In this document: positions 33,144 to 39,067 of the stretch, one piece after another
Numbering within the stretch: position 1 is the stretch's first letter
Layout: the number at the start of each line of letters is the position of its first letter
Assembly: GCA_902572735.1 (NCBI GenBank)
Contig: CACGGX010000012.1
Span: 1-39,067 of the forward strand
Direction: 5' to 3'
Origin: an uncultured Alphaproteobacteria bacterium
GTDB taxonomy: Bacteria; Pseudomonadota; Alphaproteobacteria; HIMB59; GCA-002718135
Length of the DNA stretch: 39,067 nucleotides
Program-made: the position numbers and the translations under genes
Notes under the pieces: model-generated
What the model was told of the DNA's origin: nothing
The model's database searches: none
Seen by the model: the letters and a program-made list of their open reading frames with translations, nothing else

Positions 33144-34919
33144 ATGCAAATTTATAAAACACCGCTACGTGAGTTTAAATTTCTAATTGAAGATTTTTTA
33201 AATCTTAAGGAAAGTCAAACATTAAAAAAATTAGATTTAGAAACAAGCGATCTAATGCTTATTATTGAAGAAGCAGCAAAACTATGTGAAGAAACCTTAC
33301 TCCCGATTAATCAAAGTGGAGATAGTGAAGGATGTTCTTTTAATAACGGAGTTGTGACTGCACCAAAAGGATTTAAAGAAGCTTATAAAACTTTTTCTGA
33401 AAACGGCTGGCAGGGATTGAAAGTAAAAGAAGAATTTGGAGGTCAAAACCTACCTTATATTATGAATATGATTTTAGATGAAATGATAAGCTCTACTAAT
33501 ATGTCATTTGGTCTTTACCCAGGTCTTACAGCAAATGCAATCGATGCAATTGAAAAGAGTGCTGATGAAGATTTGAAAAATACTTATTTGCCAAATTTAA
33601 CTAGTGGTAAGTGGACAGGAACAATGAATTTAACTGAACCTCAATGTGGAACAGATCTTGGATTAAGTAAAACAATGGCAACACCATTAGATGATGGAAG
33701 TTATAGCATTACTGGTACCAAAATTTTTATTACCTGTGGAGAGCATGATCTAAGTGATAACATTATTCATTTAGTACTAGCAAGAACACCAAATGCGCCC
33801 CCTGGTATAAAAGGTATAAGTTTATTCTTGGTGCCTAAATTTTTACCAAATGAAAGTGGTGATTTTGTTGATAGAAATAAAGTTGAATGTGGATCAATAG
33901 AAAAGAAGATGGGTATTCATGCTAGTCCAACCTGTGTAATGCATTACAATGAAGCTAAGGGCTGGCTAGTAGGCGATCTTAATAAAGGAATGAGAGCAAT
34001 GTTTATAATGATGAATGGAGCTCGTTTATTTGTAGGTATACAAGGCTTAGGTTTATCAGAAACTGCTTATCAATCAGCACTTTATTATTCGAAAGAGCGT
34101 TTACAAGGAAAATTATCTTCCAGCAATCAGGTAGCTGATCCTATAATTGTTCATCCTGAAATAAGAAAAAACTTATTGTATATAAAATCCATTAATGAAG
34201 CAGTTAGAGGTTTAACTTTATTGGCTGGTAATCACTTTGATAATATTGAAAATTCTTCAGATGATAAAGAAAAGAAATTATCTGAAAATTTTATAGCTCT
34301 CATGACGCCAATTATTAAATCGTATGCTTCAGATAAATCTGTAGAAAATACAAATAGAGCTATGCAAATCTATGGTGGTCATGGTTTTATTACTGATCAT
34401 GGAATGGAACAATTAGTAAGAGATGCTAGAATTACAACAATCTATGAAGGAACGAACGGAATTCAAGCTCTAGACTTGATAGGAAGAAAATTACAAACTG
34501 ACAATGGTGCATTATTTAATGAATTTTTTACTATGATTGATAATTATCAACTTAAAATTTCCAATAATCAAGATATGAAAAAATATATTGATTTATTTAT
34601 GCCTTCATATGATTCTTACAAAAGTATTTTTGAATATATTAAATCATTAAATGATGAAAATGAGATAAATTCTCATGCTGTAGAATTTTTAAACTTATCA
34701 TCTTTGATTTCTCTAGGTTATATTTGGTTGCACTATATAGAAATTTCATTAGCAAAATTAGAGAAGCATGATGAAAGTTTTTATAAATCTAAAATAGAAA
34801 CTGGTAACTTCTTTTTAACTAAATTATTAGGTGAAACACAACTTCTTTGTCAAAATATAAGATCTGGTGGAAAATACTATAATGATTATAATGATAAATA
34901 TTTTGAAACAGCAATCTAA
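33144..34919 (+). CDS. Acyl-CoA dehydrogenase (FadE-like, long form)
   Basis: The 591-residue flavoprotein has the FAD/substrate motif WTGTMNLTEPQCGTDLG, the dimer motif MQIYGGHGFITDHGMEQLVRDARI (in parts) and the catalytic glutamate E435 in IYEGTNGIQALD. It is longer than the 380-residue short type and carries the extra helical C-terminal domain of the PF12806-like class. It oxidises acyl-CoA to enoyl-CoA and passes electrons to ETF. It lies 5 bases after the thiolase gene, and its stop overlaps the start of the next gene by one base. Confidence 0.93.
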   Translation: MQIYKTPLREFKFLIEDFLNLKESQTLKKLDLETSDLMLIIEEAAKLCEETLLPINQSGDSEGCSFNNGVVTAPKGFKEAYKTFSENGWQGLKVKEEFGGQNLPYIMNMILDEMISSTNMSFGLYPGLTANAIDAIEKSADEDLKNTYLPNLTSGKWTGTMNLTEPQCGTDLGLSKTMATPLDDGSYSITGTKIFITCGEHDLSDNIIHLVLARTPNAPPGIKGISLFLVPKFLPNESGDFVDRNKVECGSIEKKMGIHASPTCVMHYNEAKGWLVGDLNKGMRAMFIMMNGARLFVGIQGLGLSETAYQSALYYSKERLQGKLSSSNQVADPIIVHPEIRKNLLYIKSINEAVRGLTLLAGNHFDNIENSSDDKEKKLSENFIALMTPIIKSYASDKSVENTNRAMQIYGGHGFITDHGMEQLVRDARITTIYEGTNGIQALDLIGRKLQTDNGALFNEFFTMIDNYQLKISNNQDMKKYIDLFMPSYDSYKSIFEYIKSLNDENEINSHAVEFLNLSSLISLGYIWLHYIEISLAKLEKHDESFYKSKIETGNFFLTKLLGETQLLCQNIRSGGKYYNDYNDKYFETAI

Positions 34920-35224
34920 TGACTATAAAAATTTATAAACCATCAAAAACTTCCATGCAATCGGGTTTTAAAAAAACTAAATTATGGTTAGCTGAATATA
35001 TTTCTGAAGTAGAAAAAGTAAAAGATTCTTTAATGGGGTGGAATAGTTCATTAGACACCAAATCTCAGATAAAACTTTTTTTTGATACTAAAGAACAAGC
35101 TATTGAATGGGCAAAAAAAAATAATTATCAATATTTTGTCGAAGAACCAAAGCAAAGAAAAATTAAACCTAAAAATTATGCTTCAAATTTTGATACAAAT
35201 AGAAAAGAGCCTTGGACACATTAA
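34919..35224 (+). CDS. NDUFS4-like complex I accessory subunit
   Basis: The 101-residue protein matches the ETC complex I subunit conserved region (human NDUFS4). It shows IYKPSKTSMQSG at the start, WLAEYISE, FFDTKEQAIEWAKKNNY, and the invariant tail KNYASNFDTNRKEPWTH. Alphaproteobacteria carry this subunit and gave it to mitochondria. It associates with the peripheral arm of NADH:quinone oxidoreductase. It sits apart from any nuo genes. The start overlaps the acyl-CoA dehydrogenase stop by one base. Confidence 0.92.
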   Translation: MTIKIYKPSKTSMQSGFKKTKLWLAEYISEVEKVKDSLMGWNSSLDTKSQIKLFFDTKEQAIEWAKKNNYQYFVEEPKQRKIKPKNYASNFDTNRKEPWTH

Positions 35225-35271
35225 GTATAATTTCTTTCTTTATTTTTTAGACTATGATAAATGCAAGTTAT

Positions 35272-35347
35272 GCGCCCGTAGCTCAGTGGATAGAGCAACC
35301 GCCTTCTAAGCGGTAGGTCAAATGTTCGAATCATTTCGGGCGCGCCA
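35272..35347 (+). tRNA. tRNA-Arg (anticodon TCT)
   Basis: The acceptor arm pairs GCGCCCG with CGGGCGC. The D arm GCTCAGTGGATAGAGC, the anticodon stem ACCGC/GCGGT with loop CTTCTAA (anticodon TCT) and the T arm AATGTTCGAATCATT are all present. The discriminator is G and CCA is encoded (35345-35347). It decodes AGA/AGG, the preferred arginine codons in this AT-rich genome. Confidence 0.97.
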
Positions 35348-35351
35348 AATA

Positions 35352-35972
35352 TTAAAATTTAGCTGCCTCCTCATCTATAAATGCATTGAAAGAAACTGAT
35401 CTTCTTTCCTCATCAGAAAAGAATGGATAGACTGTATGCATCATATAACTGGGAAATATAAATAAATCTCCAACTTCAGGTTTAACATCATATACGGAGG
35501 AAACTAAAAGCTGTGTTGATCCATGAATAAATGCAATTTTTCCATTCTTATTTTGATCTTTGTATGATGAGCCTAAGTCCTTTGGCATTTTTGTGTACAT
35601 TACTCCTGACAGATGTCCATCATGCCAATGAATTGGATTATAATCACTCTCAAATTGACAAACAGCCCAACTAGATTTTAAATCAAATTTCTTAATTTCT
35701 TTTTGTAATGTTGATTTAACAAAATTAAATACAAATTTATAAAGAACATCTTTTAAATTTTGATCAAGAAATTCTTTTGTTAATCTAATTTCATATTTAA
35801 TTTCACCTGCTAATTGTTTGCCATGGTATAATTCGTCAATTTTATTTTCATCTGTCAATATTTCATCAATATGATTGTTGAGTGTAGTTATTGTATCATC
35901 TAATAATTTATATTTGCCTATAGCTGGTGAAAATGGTCGTATAATTTGACCTTGAATCATGCTTTCGTTCAT
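35352..35972 (-). CDS. Putative 2OG-Fe(II) oxygenase (TIGR02466-like)
   Basis: The 206-residue protein has the double-stranded beta-helix pattern of non-haem iron oxygenases of the TIGR02466 type. The histidine-rich motif HWHDGHLSGVMYTKMP (residues 115-130) is followed by GDLFIFPSYMMHTVYPF (second histidine, H179) and RRSVSFNAFI (arginine for 2-oxoglutarate). The spacing in the first metal motif differs by a residue from the usual form, so ligand assignment is tentative. The gene is convergent with tRNA-Arg (4-base gap) and divergent from the GFA gene. Substrate unknown. Confidence 0.8.
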   Translation of the reverse strand: MNESMIQGQIIRPFSPAIGKYKLLDDTITTLNNHIDEILTDENKIDELYHGKQLAGEIKYEIRLTKEFLDQNLKDVLYKFVFNFVKSTLQKEIKKFDLKSSWAVCQFESDYNPIHWHDGHLSGVMYTKMPKDLGSSYKDQNKNGKIAFIHGSTQLLVSSVYDVKPEVGDLFIFPSYMMHTVYPFFSDEERRSVSFNAFIDEEAAKF

Positions 35973-36020
35973 ATTTTATTAACTTTAATTATATTAAATA
36001 TTATAATATAGTTAATTAAA

Positions 36021-36362
36021 ATGAAATATAATTTAAATTGTCATTGTGGATCGGTTCAATTAGAAGTTTTAACAGACTTAGAAATCATTAAACAGTGTAA
36101 CTGCTCTATTTGTATAAGAAAAAACGCTAAAATGTGTATGGTCCCTAAAGAAGCAATAAATATTCTTAAAGGGAAAGAAAACTTAACTTCTTATAAATTT
36201 AATACAATGATTGCTGAACATTTTTTTTGTAAGATTTGTGGCATCTATACTCATCATCATAGGAGAAGTGATCCAAATGGGGCAGCAATAAATATTGGAT
36301 GTATAGATTCAATTGATCCTTTTAAATATGATGCTGACTTTATTGATATGAAAAATAAATGA
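36021..36362 (+). CDS. GFA/CENP-V-domain zinc protein
   Basis: The 113-residue protein has the zinc-binding cysteines of the GFA family: C7 and C9 (NCHCGSVQL), C26, C28 and C31 (CNCSIC), and C70 and C73 (FCKICG). The family was named after glutathione-dependent formaldehyde activation, but most members have no proven reaction. It starts 48 bases from the divergent oxygenase gene and ends 3 bases before iolC, which suggests transcription with the inositol genes. Confidence 0.88.
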   Translation: MKYNLNCHCGSVQLEVLTDLEIIKQCNCSICIRKNAKMCMVPKEAINILKGKENLTSYKFNTMIAEHFFCKICGIYTHHHRRSDPNGAAINIGCIDSIDPFKYDADFIDMKNK

Positions 36363-36365
36363 TTT

Positions 36366-37352
36366 ATGTCATTTGAATTTTTAATCTCTAAAATTCAAAA
36401 AAATAATTTTTTACTTATAGGTAGAGCAGGAGTAGATATATACCCTGATCCACCAGGAACAAAAACTGAAAATGCCAAATCATTTGTTACTCATCTGGGA
36501 GGATCTTCTGCAAATATGGGTGTTGAATTAACTCTGTTTGGAGGTAATTGTAACATACTCACCAGAGTCTCTGACGATGCCTTAGGCAGATTTGCTATTA
36601 ATCAACTAAATCATTATGGTGTTAAAAATAAGCTAGTAGAATTTGAAAAAAATGAATCAAGAATTTCTTTCGCTATAGTTGAAACTACGGTTAAAGATCA
36701 TCAATCAATTATTTATAGACATAAAGCTTCTGATTTATTTTTAAATAAGGATGATATTGATAATGCAAAAATACAAAATTTTGATTGTATATTGATGACA
36801 GGAACTTCATTAGCAGCTGAACCTTCAAGGAGCGCTACTTTATATGCTCTAGATATAGCAAATAAAAATAATATTCCTGTAATTATGGATATTGATTATA
36901 GACCATATACTTGGGAATCATCAAATAAAGCAAAAGAAGTTTATAATTTAGCATCAAGTAAATGTAGTGGTGTAATTGGCAATGATGATGAGTTTGGAGT
37001 GTTAGCTGGTGATTACAATAATGGTTTGGATCATGCTAAACAACTAGCGAAAAACGTAAGCTTAATTATTTATAAAAAAGGTGAAAAAGGTTCTATTACT
37101 TTTGCAATGAACAAAGAAATTAAAAAAGGAATATTTCCTGTAAAGCCCTTGAAACCAACTGGAGCCGGTGATGCATTTATGGGATCATTAATTGGATCAA
37201 TTTTAAAAGGTAATGATTTAGAAAAATCTATAGAAATAGGTTCAGCCGCAGCAGCCATTGTAGTAACAAAAGTTGGTTGTGCACCAGCAATGCCAAATTT
37301 AAATGAAATTTTAGAATTTATGAAATATAATAAAATTAATGAAGGAGAGTAA
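36366..37352 (+). CDS. iolC: 5-dehydro-2-deoxygluconokinase
   Basis: IolC phosphorylates 5-dehydro-2-deoxygluconate in myo-inositol breakdown. The 328-residue PfkB-family kinase has the substrate-binding IGRAGVDIYPDPPG (residues 18-31), GGSSANMGVELTLFGG, and the ATP/anion motif PTGAGDAF with catalytic D269. The N-terminal GRAGVDLYP motif is the IolC hallmark. iolB follows, separated by one base. There is no fused DUF2090 domain. Confidence 0.92.
   Translation: MSFEFLISKIQKNNFLLIGRAGVDIYPDPPGTKTENAKSFVTHLGGSSANMGVELTLFGGNCNILTRVSDDALGRFAINQLNHYGVKNKLVEFEKNESRISFAIVETTVKDHQSIIYRHKASDLFLNKDDIDNAKIQNFDCILMTGTSLAAEPSRSATLYALDIANKNNIPVIMDIDYRPYTWESSNKAKEVYNLASSKCSGVIGNDDEFGVLAGDYNNGLDHAKQLAKNVSLIIYKKGEKGSITFAMNKEIKKGIFPVKPLKPTGAGDAFMGSLIGSILKGNDLEKSIEIGSAAAAIVVTKVGCAPAMPNLNEILEFMKYNKINEGE
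37344..37347 (+). promoter_or_regulatory. Ribosome binding site that sets the iolB start
   Basis: GGAG, part of GAAGGAGAG, lies 6 bases upstream of ATG 37354 and inside the iolC 3' end. It argues against the in-frame ATG at 37339 as the start. Confidence 0.75.
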
Positions 37353-37353
37353 T

Positions 37354-38196
37354 ATGCATATTCCACCATTTGATAATAAAAACAAGCCAATTGTAGATAT
37401 TGAAGACAGTAGAGTTCCTTTAAATTATTTTAACATAGTAAAATTAAGTAAAGATCAATCTTTTGAGTATCAAACTCCTGGTTATGAAACATGTATAGTA
37501 CCTGCTACTGGAACCATTAATGTAGAAATTGAAGGAATAAAAGTTGAGTCATTAGGCACTAGAACAGTTGATGTGTGGGATGGAGAGCCAGAAGGTGTTT
37601 ATGTTCCGTCTAATACAAAAGCTCAATTTACATCTTTAGTAGATAATTCAGAAATTTTTATTGCAGGTGCAAAGTATGATAAAACTCTTGAACCATTTGC
37701 TGTTCGAACAAATGAAATTGATTTAGTACAGTACGGCTCAGATGAAACAAAAACTCATAGAAAAATTAAACATATTTTAGGTGCTAAGCATCATGATAAA
37801 GTTGGAAGATTGCTTTGTAATGAACTTTATACTGTAGGGCAGGGAGGTTGGTCGGGGTTTCCACCACATAAACATGATACAGATCGTCTACCTGATGAAA
37901 CTAGACATGATGAAACATATAATTACAGATTTAAACCTAATAATGGATTTGGTTTTCAGATGTTTCAACAAGTTGATGATAAAGTTGGTAAAGCTGAACA
38001 CATAATTGATGGGTCGACCATTATGATTAGAACAGGCTATCATCCATGTGTTGTAGCACCTGGGTATGAGATGTATTATTTTACAATTCTTGGAGGACTG
38101 TCTCAAAGATCTCTTGTCCAATTTTTTCAACCTGAGCACGCATATCAAGTAGAAACAATTCCAGGAATTAAGGATATGATTGCTAAATACAAATAA
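37354..38196 (+). CDS. iolB: 5-deoxy-glucuronate isomerase
   Basis: IolB isomerises 5-deoxy-glucuronate to 5-dehydro-2-deoxygluconate, the substrate of IolC. I start at ATG 37354 (280 residues, MHIPPFDNKN), because the ribosome binding site GGAG sits 6 bases upstream; the longer reading from 37339 begins inside iolC. The bicupin core is seen in EPEGVYVPSNTKA, VGQGGWSGFPPHKHD (metal histidines) and GYHPCVVAPGYEMYY. It ends directly before the aldolase start. Confidence 0.94.
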   Translation: MHIPPFDNKNKPIVDIEDSRVPLNYFNIVKLSKDQSFEYQTPGYETCIVPATGTINVEIEGIKVESLGTRTVDVWDGEPEGVYVPSNTKAQFTSLVDNSEIFIAGAKYDKTLEPFAVRTNEIDLVQYGSDETKTHRKIKHILGAKHHDKVGRLLCNELYTVGQGGWSGFPPHKHDTDRLPDETRHDETYNYRFKPNNGFGFQMFQQVDDKVGKAEHIIDGSTIMIRTGYHPCVVAPGYEMYYFTILGGLSQRSLVQFFQPEHAYQVETIPGIKDMIAKYK

Positions 38197-39027
38197 ATGA
38201 CAGCAGTAAATTTAAAAAAAATTTTAAATGATGCAAATAAAAATAATTATGCAGTAGCAGGTTTAGTTGTACTAGGCTGGGATGACGCCTTAGCTTTTAC
38301 GCAAGCTGCTGATGAAACTGGAATTCCAATTATATTACAAGCTGGCCCTTCATGCAGAGCGCACACGCCAATTTCTATATTAGGAAAAATGTTTAGATAC
38401 TTAGCAAGCCAAACAAAAACGAACATTTGTTGTCATGTTGATCATGGATATACTCTAGATGAATGTTATGAAGGGATTGATAGTGGCTTCACATCTGTAA
38501 TGTTTGATGGTTCTAAATTAACTTTAAAAGAAAATATAAAAATTAGTAAGAAAATTGCTTCAAGAGCTCACAAATATAATATTTCTATTGAGGGAGAAAT
38601 AGGTTTTGTAGGTTATGATAATGGTAAAATTTCAGAAGGTACTAAAATTGAAGATGCAGTAACTTTTGCAAACAACAGTAATATTGATGCAATGGCAATT
38701 TCAGTTGGTAATACACATTTACAAACTTCAAAAAAAGCAAGTATTGATTTCAACAAAATTAATTTAATTGAAGCAAAAACAAAAATCCCTTTAGTTCTTC
38801 ATGGCAGTAGCGGCATTCCCGTAGAGCAAAGAAAAAAACTAGCAAGAAAAACAAAAGTAGCAAAACTAAATATTGGTACTGAAATTAGAATGACATTTGG
38901 GGAAGCTTTGAGAAAAAATCTCAAAAATAATCCTAAAACTTATGATAGATTGCAATTACTAAAACCTACGATTAAAGATTTAACAAAAGTTACTAAAAAA
39001 ATTATAAAACAAATTGGCCCAAATTAA
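38197..39027 (+). CDS. Class II aldolase, probably the IolJ role
   Basis: The 276-residue zinc aldolase belongs to the fructose-bisphosphate/tagatose-bisphosphate aldolase family. Catalytic and metal residues are visible: D82 and H83 (CHVDHG), E134 (EGEIG), H174 (GNTH) and H202 (LHGSSG). The start is at the iolB stop, so it is translationally linked. In this setting it most likely cleaves 6-phospho-5-dehydro-2-deoxygluconate to dihydroxyacetone phosphate and malonate semialdehyde. Sequence alone does not separate this from other class II aldolases. It lacks the longer C-terminal extensions of FbaA. Confidence 0.82.
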   Translation: MTAVNLKKILNDANKNNYAVAGLVVLGWDDALAFTQAADETGIPIILQAGPSCRAHTPISILGKMFRYLASQTKTNICCHVDHGYTLDECYEGIDSGFTSVMFDGSKLTLKENIKISKKIASRAHKYNISIEGEIGFVGYDNGKISEGTKIEDAVTFANNSNIDAMAISVGNTHLQTSKKASIDFNKINLIEAKTKIPLVLHGSSGIPVEQRKKLARKTKVAKLNIGTEIRMTFGEALRKNLKNNPKTYDRLQLLKPTIKDLTKVTKKIIKQIGPN

Positions 39028-39067
39028 TGGGACAAATCTTTATTGCAGCACTTAAAGAAGAAACTCC
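39027..39067 (+). CDS. Start of a further gene, cut by the window edge
   Basis: ATG at 39027 overlaps the aldolase stop by one base (TAATG) and opens a frame MGQIFIAALKEET that runs to the window end. The overlap makes it very likely a real gene of the same operon. The 13 residues are too few to name the product. Confidence 0.55.
   Translation, partial: MGQIFIAALKEET

Noticed and set aside
35082..35309. A 75-residue frame overlapping the NDUFS4-like gene and tRNA-Arg
   Set aside because: It runs through the tRNA gene and lies in another frame of a well-supported gene, so it is a chance reading.
37888..38148. An 86-residue minus-strand frame inside iolB
   Set aside because: It is a shadow of the conserved iolB sequence with no ribosome binding site or family match.
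1..39067. CRISPR arrays, insertion sequences, prophage or defence islands
   Set aside because: No direct-repeat arrays, transposase, integrase, restriction or toxin-antitoxin genes were seen; the three tRNA genes are not flanked by integrase genes or by visible attachment repeats.

Overview
The window is a very AT-rich (about 30% GC by eye), tightly packed stretch of a bacterial chromosome. Genes overlap or sit a few bases apart, and no intergenic gap exceeds 300 bases. The gene content and order suggest a streamlined marine alphaproteobacterium of the SAR11 (Pelagibacterales) or AEGEAN-169/HIMB59 type. The supporting markers are the nusB-thiL-hppA and CBP3-plsX-ihfA-merR orders, an Irr-type Fur regulator, an NDUFS4-like complex I subunit, a proteorhodopsin and NhaD. 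The lineage is inferred from gene content, not from a tree.

Layout. Bases 1-6106 hold the nusB tail, thiL, a proton-pumping pyrophosphatase (hppA), bamE on the minus strand, then a cytochrome bc1 assembly chaperone, rpmF, plsX, ihfA and a MerR regulator. Bases 6263-7077 hold a stand-alone proteorhodopsin with a strong ribosome binding site and its own terminator. Bases 7124-12288 form a plus-strand run: rplM, rpsI, argC, a small lipoprotein, hom, recJ. Then come tRNA-Glu and a minus-strand group: a quinone oxidoreductase, acetoacetyl-CoA synthetase and Irr. Irr is divergent from an alpha/beta hydrolase-nhaD pair. A thiamine uptake operon (thiB-thiP, minus strand) under a TPP riboswitch is divergent from tRNA-Pro. 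Bases 20733-25954 carry a GST, an iron-type alcohol dehydrogenase, a SulP transporter, YtoQ, a methyltransferase and a small membrane protein. Bases 26045-30917 carry a glutamine amidotransferase, a MOSC protein and a sugar ABC importer (two permeases and a binding protein) that ends in a terminator. Bases 30923-35224 carry a phosphatase, apt, a thiolase, an acyl-CoA dehydrogenase and an NDUFS4-like protein. After tRNA-Arg come a 2OG-Fe(II) oxygenase, a GFA-type zinc protein and an inositol catabolic run (iolC, iolB, class II aldolase) that continues past the window edge.

How the genes fit together. Three ion-motive systems lie within 18 kb: a light-driven proton pump with the blue-tuning glutamine, a pyrophosphatase with the lysine typical of potassium-independent proton pumps, and a Na+/H+ antiporter. 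Thiamine genes occur twice: ThiL activates the cofactor and riboswitch-controlled ThiBP imports it. The importer lacks a linked ATPase, as does the sugar importer. Fatty-acid, acetoacetate and inositol genes point to scavenging of dissolved organic carbon.

I see no CRISPR array, insertion sequence, prophage or defence system. The least ordinary features are regulatory and architectural: very short or absent leaders at divergent start codons, a palindromic -10 element shared by irr and a hydrolase, a terminator touching the next start codon, and conserved operons with expected members missing.
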